Origin: Flavobacteriaceae bacterium GF1
GTDB taxonomy: Bacteria; Bacteroidota; Bacteroidia; Flavobacteriales; Flavobacteriaceae
DNA: 64,000 nucleotides
Assembly (NCBI GenBank): GCA_009797885.1
Contig: WNKP01000015.1
Location: 1-64,000, forward strand
Direction: 5' to 3'
A model generated the notes under the pieces. That model worked only from the letters and a program-made list of their open reading frames with translations, searched no databases and was not told the DNA's origin. The position numbers and the translations under genes were made by a program. This document shows positions 46,808 through 56,099 of the stretch, piece after piece; positions within the stretch are counted from its first letter, which is position 1; each line of letters starts with the position of its first letter.

Positions 46808-46879
46808 CAAAAATTAAAGAATAATACTGTACAATCGAAAATGGATTCGATTTTACATTTTCCATTTTAAACTAGAACA

Positions 46880-47131
46880 ATGGCAAATCATAAGTCAGCA
46901 TTAAAAAGAATTAGAAGAAACGAAGCCGTACGTTTGCGCAACCGTTATCAACATAAGACCATGCGTAACGCAGTGAAAAAACTTCGAAATGAAGAGGATA
47001 AGAAAGCTGCGGAGACCTTGTTGCCAACCGTGGTTGGGATGATCGATAAGTTGGCCAAAAAGAATATTATCCATGCCAATAAAGCGGCAAATCTAAAGAG
47101 CAAGTTGATGAGCAAAGTTGCTGCGATGTAA
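46880..47131 (+). CDS. rpsT: 30S ribosomal protein S20 (bS20)
   Basis: 83 residues, basic and helical: [20 protein letters not shown] opening, [19 protein letters not shown], and [14 protein letters not shown] at the end, all standard for bS20, which binds 16S rRNA early in 30S assembly. It is downstream of tRNA-Glu with 72 bases between them and a strong terminator after it. Confidence 0.95.
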   Translation: MANHKSALKRIRRNEAVRLRNRYQHKTMRNAVKKLRNEEDKKAAETLLPTVVGMIDKLAKKNIIHANKAANLKSKLMSKVAAM

Positions 47132-47156
47132 CTTTTGGATCTGGACAGAGAACATA

Positions 47157-47190
47157 AAAGCCCTTCCATTCGGAAGGGCTTTTATTTTTA
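47157..47190. terminator. Terminator after rpsT, usable from both sides
   Basis: AAAAGCCCTTCC and GGAAGGGCTTTT form a perfect 12-base stem with a 3-base loop. T-rich tracts lie on both sides, and the convergent LruC gene ends at 47210. Confidence 0.88.
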
Positions 47191-47209
47191 GGGGATTTCA
47201 GACTTCATG

Positions 47210-49306
47210 TCATTGTATGTTTCCCGCATTTCGATATCCGGCATTATCCTTATACCAGTCCGTGAACAATGCCCCTCCTGAAGTGGCCCATTGATTGAAA
47301 AAATTATAAGCCTGATTTACGGGAATTTTTTCCTTGGGGACCTTGAATTCATGCACAATGTTTATTGCCCACGGAAGACGTGAATCGGTCTGGTAATTAC
47401 CATCGGGATCTTGATTCACCCCTTCGGTATCCACTGTATTGACCCCCAAACTTGTCCTTAACCTATTGGGTAGATGAATTTCCCTACCCCGATCCCTATC
47501 AACGATCAAAAAGCAGTTGAACGGGGCGATTCCCAATTGAGCTATGCTCAATGGTGTGGTAAATCTTACAATTACTTGTGTGGGAATGTTCAACATGGTC
47601 TCGTTGTTATCATACAGGATGACAACAGCCCTGTTTTGATCTTGCTCAACCCCATTTGGGGCCACATTGATATAACCTTCGGTAAGAACGGTTCCGGTAA
47701 CGGATTCAACCTGGTTTGGGGCAATGCTTTCAAATTCAATCCCAAAGGCGTTGGTCAATCCGGCGCCATCAGAAGTTACCTCAAAATTGATTTCCAGTTC
47801 CACCACCTCGTTCAAGGAGTTTATAATGGCTACAAAACGATAATTTATGGCGGCATCATTAAAATCATAATCTCCCATAAATGGCCATAGATCTTCAAAG
47901 GCTACCGTTCCCCAACCATATTTACTGGGGGTAAATTGCTCAAATGCCTTTTCTGCATCTTCAGGATATTCGTCATTGCTATCGCTAATTCCATCACCAT
48001 CTGTGTCAGGATCCTCCATTTCTTCATCGGTAAAGGTAAGGGTGGTCAAATCATTGATCGTTCGGCCAAAATTAATTCCAGACGTTGAGTTGGGGCCATA
48101 GATGTATTCCCAGCCTCCGGTAACGGTATCCATAATGATCAAATCGGAACTTCCGCCATTGCTCGCCAGCCAAAGTTCATTGTTTGAGTCAAACGTCATG
48201 GAAGTGGGCGTAAAAGGGAGGTTATCCGCACTAATTCGCGTGGCTTGATACACGTTTCTGTCATCTAAATCCAATCGATATAGTCCGCCAAAACTGCTAA
48301 GGAATAAAGTTCCATCCTCTGCAAAAGCCAGATCACCACCATTGGTAACATCCAGGTTGTTGATTTTCCAAGTGGAAAGCACCGATCCATTTGAAGGGTC
48401 TATAGTATAGATTTTGGCATTGTTGCCAGAAAAGTACAACAGGCCATCCTCTTCCCTGTAATCCAATCTCGGGCCTCCCATACCTACATTTCCAACGGTT
48501 GTCCAGCTATCATTGACGATGTCATAACGCATCAATGGATAAGGCCGGCTTCTGCCTATGGAATATAAATACAGATTGGTTTGGTCAATGGCGGCCGTCC
48601 AACTCCCTTGTGGCATGGCCGCAAGGTTGGTAAGATTGCCAGTTAAGGGGTTGACCGTAAACAGTTGACCTGATCCGTTTACACAAAACAATGAGTCAAT
48701 TTGAATCCCTTTTTGGGCCGATCTGCCCAATGCATATTTTGATTTAAATTGTGAAACCTCGGCCTGTCTTAATTTTCCGGACATATCCGAATGGTTGTAA
48801 GTTGCCGTACCGTTGACAATATCAACAATTTCCGAACTAAAGGTGTTCCCTTCCTTTCTGCGGATATAGATTTTGGAAAAATAGGAAGGTGTGGTTACCA
48901 CATATTCCAAAACACCATTAATGGGTCTTCCCGTGAACAAGACCTGATTGTACTCATCAGATTCAAAAGTAGTCTCGCTGTCTTGCTCACCTGCATCGTT
49001 GACCACATTGATGTCCTGAATTTCGAATTGGGCGTCATTGTAGGCATATACCGTGTAGATGGCATCGGGAGCCATATCATTTATGGTAACGGCCACTACC
49101 TCGGAGGTTTTGAACTCAAAATCTTCCGGGATGACCAAATTGGTAATTGCGGAACCATCGGATACTTCGTCCTGTTGATTTTCCTCTTCCTGTGATTCTT
49201 CTTCAATGACATCATCCAAACTATCCTTTACGCAGGAGCTCAGGCTAAAGACGAAAAAAAGGAGCAGGAATGCTTTTGTTGGTAAAAATAGATGCTTCAT
49301 AACCAT
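47210..49306 (-). CDS. LruC-domain lipoprotein, copy 1
   Basis: 698 residues. The lipobox is FVFSLSSC, followed by an acidic run (EEESQEEENQQDE). A middle part (about 180-400) has beta-propeller-like repeats (GSGQLFTVNPLTGNL, DGLLYFSGNNAKIYTIDPSNGSV in parts, DGTLFLSSFGGLYRLDL). The Asp-rich calcium-type segment DPDTDGDGISDSNDEYPED precedes the C-terminal LruC domain (VAFEDLWPFMGDYDFNDAAINY, FEVTSDGAGLTNAFGIE in parts). LruC domains are known from Leptospira and Bacteroidota surface lipoproteins. ATG at 49306 or 49300 may start it. A 72-base block upstream also stands before the second LruC gene. Confidence 0.85.
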   Translation of the reverse strand: MVMKHLFLPTKAFLLLFFVFSLSSCVKDSLDDVIEEESQEEENQQDEVSDGSAITNLVIPEDFEFKTSEVVAVTINDMAPDAIYTVYAYNDAQFEIQDINVVNDAGEQDSETTFESDEYNQVLFTGRPINGVLEYVVTTPSYFSKIYIRRKEGNTFSSEIVDIVNGTATYNHSDMSGKLRQAEVSQFKSKYALGRSAQKGIQIDSLFCVNGSGQLFTVNPLTGNLTNLAAMPQGSWTAAIDQTNLYLYSIGRSRPYPLMRYDIVNDSWTTVGNVGMGGPRLDYREEDGLLYFSGNNAKIYTIDPSNGSVLSTWKINNLDVTNGGDLAFAEDGTLFLSSFGGLYRLDLDDRNVYQATRISADNLPFTPTSMTFDSNNELWLASNGGSSDLIIMDTVTGGWEYIYGPNSTSGINFGRTINDLTTLTFTDEEMEDPDTDGDGISDSNDEYPEDAEKAFEQFTPSKYGWGTVAFEDLWPFMGDYDFNDAAINYRFVAIINSLNEVVELEINFEVTSDGAGLTNAFGIEFESIAPNQVESVTGTVLTEGYINVAPNGVEQDQNRAVVILYDNNETMLNIPTQVIVRFTTPLSIAQLGIAPFNCFLIVDRDRGREIHLPNRLRTSLGVNTVDTEGVNQDPDGNYQTDSRLPWAINIVHEFKVPKEKIPVNQAYNFFNQWATSGGALFTDWYKDNAGYRNAGNIQ

Positions 49307-49637
49307 AATTTCTTCAAAGATTCAAACTTTAAGGCGCTGTTCGGATTAAGTTTATTTGGGACTTAAAAAGCTGTCGACGAATGGCAGCTTTCCAAGGACT
49401 AGAGCGCTAAATCTTTCTTATTGCATAAATTGAACGAAAAATCTGACAAAAACATTAAAAAACCCGATGAACGGGACGACAATGTTGTGAAATCCAAAAA
49501 AGAGTGGATGAACGATCCTTTTGTGCGGCCCAGATCATATAGGTGTTTTCCATACCTCGCCCCTTTGTTTTGGTTATTTGGTAACTTCCTCCCCTTTACT
49601 GGGTCCGTTTAATGGCAGGAGTTGGGTTCAGCGATTT
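49307..49637. other. Gap between the two LruC genes with a duplicated leader block
   Basis: No gene is supported. Bases 49431-49502 repeat the block found at 51586-51657 in front of the other LruC gene. The rest (49503-49637) shows no clear feature; a small hairpin, AAAGCTG/CAGCTTT, occurs at about 49367-49391. Confidence 0.6.
49431..49502 (-). repeat. Leader block A upstream of LruC gene 1
   Basis: This is an ungapped 72-base match (59 identical by eye) to 51586-51657. It contains CCCGATGAACGGG, a small hairpin whose counterpart in the other copy keeps pairing. It ends 124 bases before the ATG of the downstream LruC gene. Confidence 0.8.
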
Positions 49638-51563
49638 TTACTCCAATTTCAACTTGGCATTGTCTCTATACCCTTGGATATTCTTATACCAGTCCCTTCG
49701 GTTCTTTCCTCCGGAAATGGCCCATTCCCTAAAGAAAAGATAACCTCTATCAATGGATTCCTTCTCTTTGAGAACAGGAAACGCTTCGGCCACGTTAATG
49801 GCCCAGGGGAGTCCTTCGGAAGTTGCATAATTCCCATTGGGGTCAACATTGTTGCCCGCAACGGATGGGGTATTGTTTCCTAACGCGGTCGGGCTTTCAC
49901 CGGCCAAATGGATCTCTATTTCCCGTTCGCCATCTACAACTAGAAAAGGATTAAAAGGACCATTGCCCAATTGTCCTTCCGGAATGGGATTCGTAAAACG
50001 TACAATTACTTTACCGTTTTGAGCTACTATGGCACTGTGGTCATCAAATAGGGGGATTACCGCATTGGGTTGCCCGACCTCGGTACCATTCCCGGATAAC
50101 GTAAAAACATTGTTGGACAGCGCCTGCCCGGTAATGGAGGCAATGTTGGTCGGGGAAACGCCCGGAAGCTCAAATGCAAAGGCATTTGTAAAACTCGCAC
50201 CATCCGAAGTAACCGTGTAATCAAATTCCATGGAAACGGCCTCGTTATTTGCATTTAAGGTCGTTTTGATGGAATAATCCAATGCCGTATCATTAAAATC
50301 GTAGTCCCCAAGAAATGGCCAAAGATCTTCAAAGGCTATTGTGGCCTGGGTCGTCTCGGTAGGGTAAAAAACATCAAAAGCCCGGCTAGGGTCTTCCGGA
50401 TAAACATCAACAGTATTTTCCGCACCATCTCCATCATTGTCGTTGCAGGTAGGGACCTCGGTAAATGTAAACCAATTCGAATCATTTTGACCATTGCTAT
50501 TGGGGTCGTCTATGCGTCTCCAGACGATTTGGTCAAAGGTTGATGAATTTGCACTGATCAGGACCGTACCATAGCCATCGCGAAAGTATCGCGATTTCGA
50601 TCGAGGGTTGGAATCCCTTAGGATTCGTGATGCATTTTCATATATAAATTCGGATCCACCGGATAACAGTTGCTCAGAATGTTGCGTGCCCACAAATTGG
50701 TACATGGAATTATCCACACTCCGCAGGTGCAGTAGGATGTTTTGGACGGGTTGATCAAAGGTCATCACAAATTCCACGTAACCATCGGCATCATTATTGG
50801 TATCTATTCTGGAGCTTATCCAATAGGCAAAATCATTTACGGTGTATATCGGGGTAGAGAGGCCCGCAATTCCGATAAAAAATGAATTTTTTAACTCAAC
50901 GCCACTAACGGATGTGGCCTCAATAGCCGCATTTACCCCTTGGTTGGGGAAATTAATGTCAAATAGGGTGCGTACCGCTCCATTGGTACTGATACTGGTA
51001 TTGAACAGGTCCACGGGCAGTCGTTGGCCATACACATTGGTACAATCCAAATTTTTTGCGGCCCCATGGGTCTGGAATGCTATGTTCTGTTTGGATGCGG
51101 ACGGGGCATAGTTAAAGTTGATGCCTGTATCCGTTACCGGTTCTACAAAGGATTCCACAGATGTATTGGACTTGCGAACGAGCAATACACTGTCCACATA
51201 CGATGGAATGGAAATTTGCTCCCTGATGGTTCCATCGCTGGTTTTTCGCTCAAAAAGACGATGGGGAAGGGGACCTGGAATACTGTCCAATGATGCAGTT
51301 AGTTCGTTGCTCTTGGCATATAGCTCGTAGATTATCCTTTCGGCAGGATCCGTAATCGTGATGTTGATTTTATTTTCTGTTTTAAACCTAAAATCCGCAG
51401 GAAATTTCAGTTCTGCCAATACCGCACCCGTATCGATAATGGAATCCAACGGTTCTTCGTCCAATGAGTTTAGGAAATCCTCATATTTTTGCTTTAGGCA
51501 GGAGCTAAAGGAAAGGCATACAATGAGTAAAAGCATTAAATTGAAAGCGTGCTTTTTGGGCAT
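49638..51563 (-). CDS. LruC-domain lipoprotein, copy 2
   Basis: 641 residues. The lipobox is VCLSFSSC. An N-terminal region shares ELKFPADFRFKTENKINITITDPAERIIYELYA (in parts) with copy 1. A middle domain (about 160-370) differs: it looks like a carbohydrate-binding jelly roll (VQNILLHLRSVDNSMYQF). An Asp-rich stretch (CNDNDGDGAENTVDVYPED) is followed by the LruC domain (IAFEDLWPFLGDYDFNDTALDY, YTVTSDGASFTNAFAFEL). ATG at 51563 is preferred over TTG at 51569. The two copies share ends but carry different middle modules, suggesting duplication with domain exchange. Confidence 0.85.
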   Translation of the reverse strand: MPKKHAFNLMLLLIVCLSFSSCLKQKYEDFLNSLDEEPLDSIIDTGAVLAELKFPADFRFKTENKINITITDPAERIIYELYAKSNELTASLDSIPGPLPHRLFERKTSDGTIREQISIPSYVDSVLLVRKSNTSVESFVEPVTDTGINFNYAPSASKQNIAFQTHGAAKNLDCTNVYGQRLPVDLFNTSISTNGAVRTLFDINFPNQGVNAAIEATSVSGVELKNSFFIGIAGLSTPIYTVNDFAYWISSRIDTNNDADGYVEFVMTFDQPVQNILLHLRSVDNSMYQFVGTQHSEQLLSGGSEFIYENASRILRDSNPRSKSRYFRDGYGTVLISANSSTFDQIVWRRIDDPNSNGQNDSNWFTFTEVPTCNDNDGDGAENTVDVYPEDPSRAFDVFYPTETTQATIAFEDLWPFLGDYDFNDTALDYSIKTTLNANNEAVSMEFDYTVTSDGASFTNAFAFELPGVSPTNIASITGQALSNNVFTLSGNGTEVGQPNAVIPLFDDHSAIVAQNGKVIVRFTNPIPEGQLGNGPFNPFLVVDGEREIEIHLAGESPTALGNNTPSVAGNNVDPNGNYATSEGLPWAINVAEAFPVLKEKESIDRGYLFFREWAISGGKNRRDWYKNIQGYRDNAKLKLE

Positions 51564-51585
51564 GGTCAAGAGTCTTCACACAAAA

Positions 51586-51657
51586 TGAACGAAAAAACCT
51601 ACAAAACAGTCAAAAAACCCGATAAACGGTTCACGAATGTTGTGAAATCCAAAAAAG
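51586..51657 (-). repeat. Leader block B upstream of LruC gene 2
   Basis: This matches 49431-49502 over 72 bases without gaps. On the minus strand it lies 22 bases before the chosen ATG. AACCCGATAAACGGTT can form a hairpin like that of block A. A plus-strand reading gives similar peptides in both copies, but differences fall mostly in first and second codon positions, which argues against coding. Confidence 0.8.
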
Positions 51658-51674
51658 TAGCGGTGAAATTTACG

Positions 51675-52334
51675 TCAACGGAATGCGTTTCTCTTGGAAA
51701 CCACAAAACCAATGGTGAACAGGCCATACATGATGCAGATGACCACCCACAACATTTGACGTAAATGATAATCCAGATAAAAGTCAACATAGAGGTAGCC
51801 GCTTAAAATGTAAAAAGGAAAAAAGACATTAAAAATCAATACCCCCCAATTTATCCATACCATGATATTATACCTGTTGATTCCTCCATTGACGTGCCTT
51901 ATTTCATTAAAATGTAACAGGATGGCCGTGCCGACCGCCATACAACCTACACAATCTGCATAGTACAAACTGGAATGGAACGGATTTTGGTAAAAAAGCG
52001 ATACGGCATAGGAAAGAAAGGTAAGAATGGCGATAATCCGTATTAGCTTTCGATAAAGTTGGTTTTTGACCACTTTATGATACAACCAAAAGAAATATCC
52101 GAAAAACACCAATTGGTAAACGTTATAGATAATGACGTTATGCCAGTTGTACTCTTCTTCTTCAAAAAAACTGAATTCCTCAAAATTTATAATAAAGTAA
52201 CCTAGAACCTCATTAAAAAGGGTGTAGGCAATCAGTAGTGGAAAAAACCGAAGCGGCGTATCAACAAACTTTTTAAAGTTGGTTAATGAAAACACCAGGG
52301 TAATCAAATAAACAAAAAGAAAGAGGTCCAACAA
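51675..52334 (-). CDS. Six-to-seven-helix membrane protein, tandem copy 2
   Basis: 219 residues, almost wholly hydrophobic helices. Segments shared with the next gene are FVDTPLRFFPLLIAYTLFNEVLGY, IIYNVYQLVFFGYFFWLYHK (both quoted in part) and the C-terminus GFVVSKRNAFR. The start is TTG at 52334, 11 bases after the stop of the upstream copy and preceded by AAAACC; no ATG fits. The basic SKRNAFR tail should be cytoplasmic. No family with known function was recognised. Confidence 0.65.
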   Translation of the reverse strand: MLDLFLFVYLITLVFSLTNFKKFVDTPLRFFPLLIAYTLFNEVLGYFIINFEEFSFFEEEEYNWHNVIIYNVYQLVFFGYFFWLYHKVVKNQLYRKLIRIIAILTFLSYAVSLFYQNPFHSSLYYADCVGCMAVGTAILLHFNEIRHVNGGINRYNIMVWINWGVLIFNVFFPFYILSGYLYVDFYLDYHLRQMLWVVICIMYGLFTIGFVVSKRNAFR

Positions 52335-52345
52335 AAGTTTTGGTT

Positions 52346-53029
52346 TTATCTAAATGCCCTTCGCCTGCTTATAACAAACCCCAAGCAAAACGAGGCGTAC
52401 ATGATTACTATAAGTATACGTACCACTGTTCTTAGATCATATTCAATCCAAGCGGAATGTTTTAAAAAACCAATTAGGAAAAGGATGGGGAGAAAGAAAT
52501 GGAATACCGCTAGACCGGACGATACCCAAAACATCAAATTAAACCTTTCAGAAGCCCAAAGCCAATCATTTTTTCTGGACTTAAAATACATGCCAATGAT
52601 TATTACCAAAATCCACGAACAGAGGCATGTCGCATAAAAAAGATTGGTCGTCAACGGGTTTAAAAAAAAGCCATTTATCAATAGTCCAATTACCGCAATC
52701 ACTGAAAGGCCCGCGACAATTTTTTTCTGTTTGTCAAGTTGAATCAATTTCCAATAAACATGGTAGAAGTAACCAAAGAACACAACAGTATATATATTGT
52801 AAATGAGGTCATTGGCCGAAGTATATTTACTAAAGAAGGCAAAACCTTCATTGTACCGGATATAATAACCCAAGAGTTCATTGAAAAAAGTGTAAGCAAT
52901 TATTATTGGAAAGTATTTGAGTGCGGTATCAAAATACTTTTTATAAAACCTAATGGCCAATAGCAAGGCCACTAGGTAAATAATTGTAAAATAATGGCTT
53001 TTGAAAAGTTCAATGAACTCTTGCATCAT
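52346..53029 (-). CDS. Six-to-seven-helix membrane protein, tandem copy 1
   Basis: 227 residues with about seven predicted helices. YFDTALKYFPIIIAYTFFNELLGY, LIYNIYTVVFFGYFYHVYWK and the C-terminal GFVISRRRAFR match its neighbour. FNELLGYYI followed by an acidic aromatic loop is the most conserved part. Start codons ATG ATG at 53029 follow the lipoprotein stop by 9 bases. An operon of lipoprotein plus two paralogous membrane proteins is therefore likely. Function unknown. Confidence 0.7.
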   Translation of the reverse strand: MMQEFIELFKSHYFTIIYLVALLLAIRFYKKYFDTALKYFPIIIAYTFFNELLGYYIRYNEGFAFFSKYTSANDLIYNIYTVVFFGYFYHVYWKLIQLDKQKKIVAGLSVIAVIGLLINGFFLNPLTTNLFYATCLCSWILVIIIGMYFKSRKNDWLWASERFNLMFWVSSGLAVFHFFLPILFLIGFLKHSAWIEYDLRTVVRILIVIMYASFCLGFVISRRRAFR

Positions 53030-53038
53030 AATGAGCTC

Positions 53039-53698
53039 TTAGAAATCCCCAGTGGGCGGAGGTCCGCCATTTCCATAGTTCATGATCAAGCTCTCCCTGT
53101 TGTCCTGCATGAAACTGGTGTCAAAAGTAGGCATAAAGGAAGCTTTGGATTTGGGCTCCCCTTCCTGGCCTCCGTTTTCGGCTTTTGGCCAATAGTTTCG
53201 AATCAATTTTGCCTGACCATCCGCACCAATGTAAAAACCGCCATAGTCGTTGGCTATTTTAGCGGTAGGTAGGATGAAAACTGTATTTTTATTGGGGTCC
53301 CTGCCTTCTTTTCCATAGTTCCCGAAATAAATTCGCAGACTGTCGGCATCCACTTCGGCCTTTCCCGCTTTCCGTTCTACATATTTGATATACCTTTTTA
53401 GGGTTTCCAATTTAAAGGCTACAAATTGGGTGGCCATGAATTTTTCCTCAGAATCCCTATCTCCCATTTCAAATTCAACAATATTGGGGACTCTTCGGTT
53501 TTGGTAGTTTTCGCATAGTACCTTGGCCTCTTTCAATGAGATGATTTCCTTGGGGGCAATAACTTCTTCCATGGGCTCATCGGCCATTTCGGGTACCGCC
53601 TCTTTTTTTTGTTGGGGGTTACAGGAGATCAATGCCATAAGACATAAGCTAAGAATTCCTGTGCTTGTTCTTACTAAGCTAAAATTCTTGGTTTTCAT
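53039..53698 (-). CDS. Lipoprotein of unknown function in the membrane-protein operon
   Basis: 219 residues. Lipobox SLCLMALISC, then an acidic linker (VPEMADEPMEEVIAPKE). The folded part has SLKEAKVLCENYQNRR, QFVAFKLETLKRYIKYVER and DSLRIYFGNYGKEGRDPNKNTVFILPTA (in parts), ending in a loose PPPTGDF tail. No domain was recognised. It is first in a three-gene unit with the two membrane proteins. The rho terminator at 53775 separates it from rho. Confidence 0.7.
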   Translation of the reverse strand: MKTKNFSLVRTSTGILSLCLMALISCNPQQKKEAVPEMADEPMEEVIAPKEIISLKEAKVLCENYQNRRVPNIVEFEMGDRDSEEKFMATQFVAFKLETLKRYIKYVERKAGKAEVDADSLRIYFGNYGKEGRDPNKNTVFILPTAKIANDYGGFYIGADGQAKLIRNYWPKAENGGQEGEPKSKASFMPTFDTSFMQDNRESLIMNYGNGGPPPTGDF

Positions 53699-53774
53699 AG
53701 GTTTTGTGTTTTAAGGGTTAAAATACTGGGGGAACATGTGTTAAAGATAGCTTATTTACCCTAATATTCTAAGC

Positions 53775-53807
53775 AAAAGACCCAATGGCACGCCATTGGG
53801 TCTTTTG
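53775..53807 (-). terminator. Terminator after rho
   Basis: A 13-base stem AAGACCCAATGGC/GCCATTGGGTCTT with a 3-base loop is followed on the minus strand by TTTTG. It lies 23 bases beyond the rho stop. Confidence 0.85.
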
Positions 53808-53829
53808 GTATGGATTTGAAGGAGGGTCC

Positions 53830-55416
53830 TTATTCGTTCATGGTCATTAAAAACTCCTCATTGTTTCGCGTCTGTTTCATGCGTTGTTCCATAAATTCCA
53901 TGGCTTCCACGGGATTCATGTCGGCCAAATATTTTCTCATGATCCACATACGTTGAATGGTCTGCTCATCAAGCAGCAAATCATCCCGTCTGGTAGAGGA
54001 AGAGATCAGATCAATAGCGGGGAAAATCCTTCGGTTACTGATCCTTCGATCTAACTGTAGTTCCATATTACCTGTTCCCTTGAATTCCTCAAAAATGACT
54101 TCGTCCATTTTGGAACCTGTTTCGGTCAGGGCGGTGGCTATGATGGATAATGAACCACCATTCTCTATGTTCCGTGCGGCACCAAAGAAACGTTTTGGTT
54201 TGTGGAGGGCATTGGCATCCACACCACCGGAAAGTACTTTTCCGGAAGCGGGCTGCACGGTATTGTACGCTCTTGCCAATCGTGTAATGGAATCCAATAG
54301 GATAACCACATCGTGCCCACATTCCACCAAACGTTTGGCCTTTTCGATGACGATATTAGCCACACGAACATGCTCACTGGCTTCTTTGTCAAATGTGGAA
54401 GCCACCACTTCACCACGAACGTTACGCTGCATATCCGTAACCTCTTCCGGGCGTTCGTCAATCAATAAAATAATTTGATACACTTCGGGATGATTGGCGG
54501 CAATTCCATTGGCAATGTCCTTTAGCAATACGGTTTTACCCGTTTTTGGCTGTGCCACGATCATACCCCTTTGCCCTTTTCCTATAGGGGAAAACAAATC
54601 CACAATTCTTGTGGAAAGGGTAGTTTGCCCATGGGCAACATTGAATTTTTCCCTGGGAAATAGGGGGGTCAGGTGCTCAAACGCCACTCGGTCGCGTACC
54701 ACCTGGGGATCGAGACCATTAATTTTGTTCACCTTGATCAGTGGGAAGTATTTTTCGCCTTCCTTTGGAGGTCTTATATTTCCCAAAACGGTATCACCGG
54801 TCTTTAGCCCAAAGAGACGTATTTGACTTTGGGATACATAAATATCATCCGGAGATGATAGGTAGTTGTAATCGGAAGATCGCAAGAAACCATATCCGTC
54901 CTGCATAATGTCCAGTACACCCTCACTTTCTATAATACTATCAAACTCAAATTCCGGTTCCTTGTACCTGTTTTTTAAATCCTTATCAAAATTGCTGTTT
55001 CGTCTATCTTGTGGATTATTTCTTTGACTTTGATGATTTCTTCTGTTCTGGTGTTTGTGCTGGCCATTTTGTTTGTGTTGATCGACCTGCGCGGTATTTT
55101 GTTCCTTTTTTCCGTCTTCGTTCTGAACCTCTTTTTTTGAAACCTCTTTTTTAGGTTCTTCTTTTCTTGTAGCTTCTTCCTTTGGGGTATTGGAGGCCTC
55201 GGCCCTTTTTGGGGTTCTGGTCCTTTTTTGCTTCTGTTCCTTCGGCTTGTCTTCGGTACCAGTGGCCACAACGGAGGGATTGGATGCCTGTACATCCAGG
55301 ATTTGGTATACCAAATCCAATTTTTTTAGGGCTTTAAATTTCGGAATGTTCAATTCCTTGGCAATTTCCTGCAACTCGGGCAGTTTTTTAGCTTTTAAGT
55401 CAGTTATCTCAAACAT
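53830..55416 (-). CDS. rho: Transcription termination factor Rho
   Basis: 528 residues. The N-terminal helix domain ([20 protein letters not shown]) is followed by a long Lys/Glu/Gln/Asn-rich insert (about 50-155) typical of Bacteroidota Rho. The RNA-binding domain includes [21 protein letters not shown] (in parts). The ATPase core has Walker [12 protein letters not shown] (about 290), [29 protein letters not shown] and the R-loop [21 protein letters not shown] (in parts). It unwinds RNA and releases RNA polymerase as a hexamer. Divergent from DUF4293, an arrangement I recall as frequent in the phylum. Confidence 0.94.
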   Translation of the reverse strand: MFEITDLKAKKLPELQEIAKELNIPKFKALKKLDLVYQILDVQASNPSVVATGTEDKPKEQKQKRTRTPKRAEASNTPKEEATRKEEPKKEVSKKEVQNEDGKKEQNTAQVDQHKQNGQHKHQNRRNHQSQRNNPQDRRNSNFDKDLKNRYKEPEFEFDSIIESEGVLDIMQDGYGFLRSSDYNYLSSPDDIYVSQSQIRLFGLKTGDTVLGNIRPPKEGEKYFPLIKVNKINGLDPQVVRDRVAFEHLTPLFPREKFNVAHGQTTLSTRIVDLFSPIGKGQRGMIVAQPKTGKTVLLKDIANGIAANHPEVYQIILLIDERPEEVTDMQRNVRGEVVASTFDKEASEHVRVANIVIEKAKRLVECGHDVVILLDSITRLARAYNTVQPASGKVLSGGVDANALHKPKRFFGAARNIENGGSLSIIATALTETGSKMDEVIFEEFKGTGNMELQLDRRISNRRIFPAIDLISSSTRRDDLLLDEQTIQRMWIMRKYLADMNPVEAMEFMEQRMKQTRNNEEFLMTMNE

Positions 55417-55578
55417 TAAATAAGCAATAGGTTAAACGTAAAATCTGAATTTTGAAGTAAACGTTACTTGGATTTAACTATGGGGGACAGATCTCCCTAG
55501 GCAAGTATTCTAATCAATAACGATACAAGTATACAAAAATATTTAAAAGAACAATGGCAAATTGTCAATAAACCAACG

Positions 55579-55586
55579 TAATTTTG
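55579..55586 (+). promoter_or_regulatory. Candidate -7 element before the DUF4293 gene
   Basis: TAATTTTG fits TAnnTTTG and lies 20 bases before the ATG at 55607. This supports the short start. No upstream box at the ideal distance was found. Confidence 0.4.
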
Positions 55587-55606
55587 CAGTCCACTTAACA
55601 AAAAGG

Positions 55607-56017
55607 ATGATTCAACGTATTCAGACATTGTTCCTTGCTTTGGTTGCCCTATGTTCTGGAGCACTTCCGTGGACGGTTTCCCTTTGGACATCAGAAGAGG
55701 GGATGGTGGTATTCGCCAAGGACAATTTCCCTATCTTGGCAACGTTTGTAGTAGTGGCCGTTCTTGCAATTATTGCCATTTTCCTTTTTAAGAAAAGACA
55801 ACATCAATTTGTTCTAAATAGATTGAACTTACTATTGAACCTTTTTTTACTAGGATTTTTCGTTTATCGATCGCTAAACTTATCCGGAGGGGCGCAAGTC
55901 TCTGAGAAGGGTATTGGGATGCTGATTCCTGTATTTTCTATCGTTTTTCTGGTTCTGGCCAACAGGGCCATCAAAAAGGATGAAGATCTTGTAAAATCTG
56001 TTGATCGTTTACGTTAG
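55607..56017 (+). CDS. DUF4293 four-helix membrane protein
   Basis: 136 residues and four transmembrane helices (about 5-22, 43-62, 72-89, 103-120), beginning MIQRIQTLFLALVA, which is the usual DUF4293 opening. The basic tail NRAIKKDEDLVKSVDRLR is also typical. It faces rho across a short divergent promoter region, a neighbourhood seen widely in Bacteroidota. Role unknown. ATG at 55607 was preferred over an upstream start lacking similarity. Confidence 0.85.
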   Translation: MIQRIQTLFLALVALCSGALPWTVSLWTSEEGMVVFAKDNFPILATFVVVAVLAIIAIFLFKKRQHQFVLNRLNLLLNLFLLGFFVYRSLNLSGGAQVSEKGIGMLIPVFSIVFLVLANRAIKKDEDLVKSVDRLR

Positions 56018-56044
56018 ACCTAACATCTTAGTAGTATTAGTGCG

Positions 56045-56076
56045 AAAAAACCCCGACCATTCCGGTCGGGGTTTTT
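56045..56076. terminator. Bidirectional terminator
   Basis: AAAAACCCCGACC and GGTCGGGGTTTTT form a 13-base stem with a short loop and T runs on both strands, between the convergent DUF4293 and lipoprotein genes. Confidence 0.88.
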
Positions 56077-56099
56077 AATTGTAAGGGAAAGGACTTGCC

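Noticed and set aside
49421-49612. Plus-strand peptide NEKxxKxxKKPD shared with the frame at 51549-51764
   Set aside because: Nucleotide differences between the copies fall largely in first and second codon positions, and similarity ends with the 72-base block, so the block is not coding.
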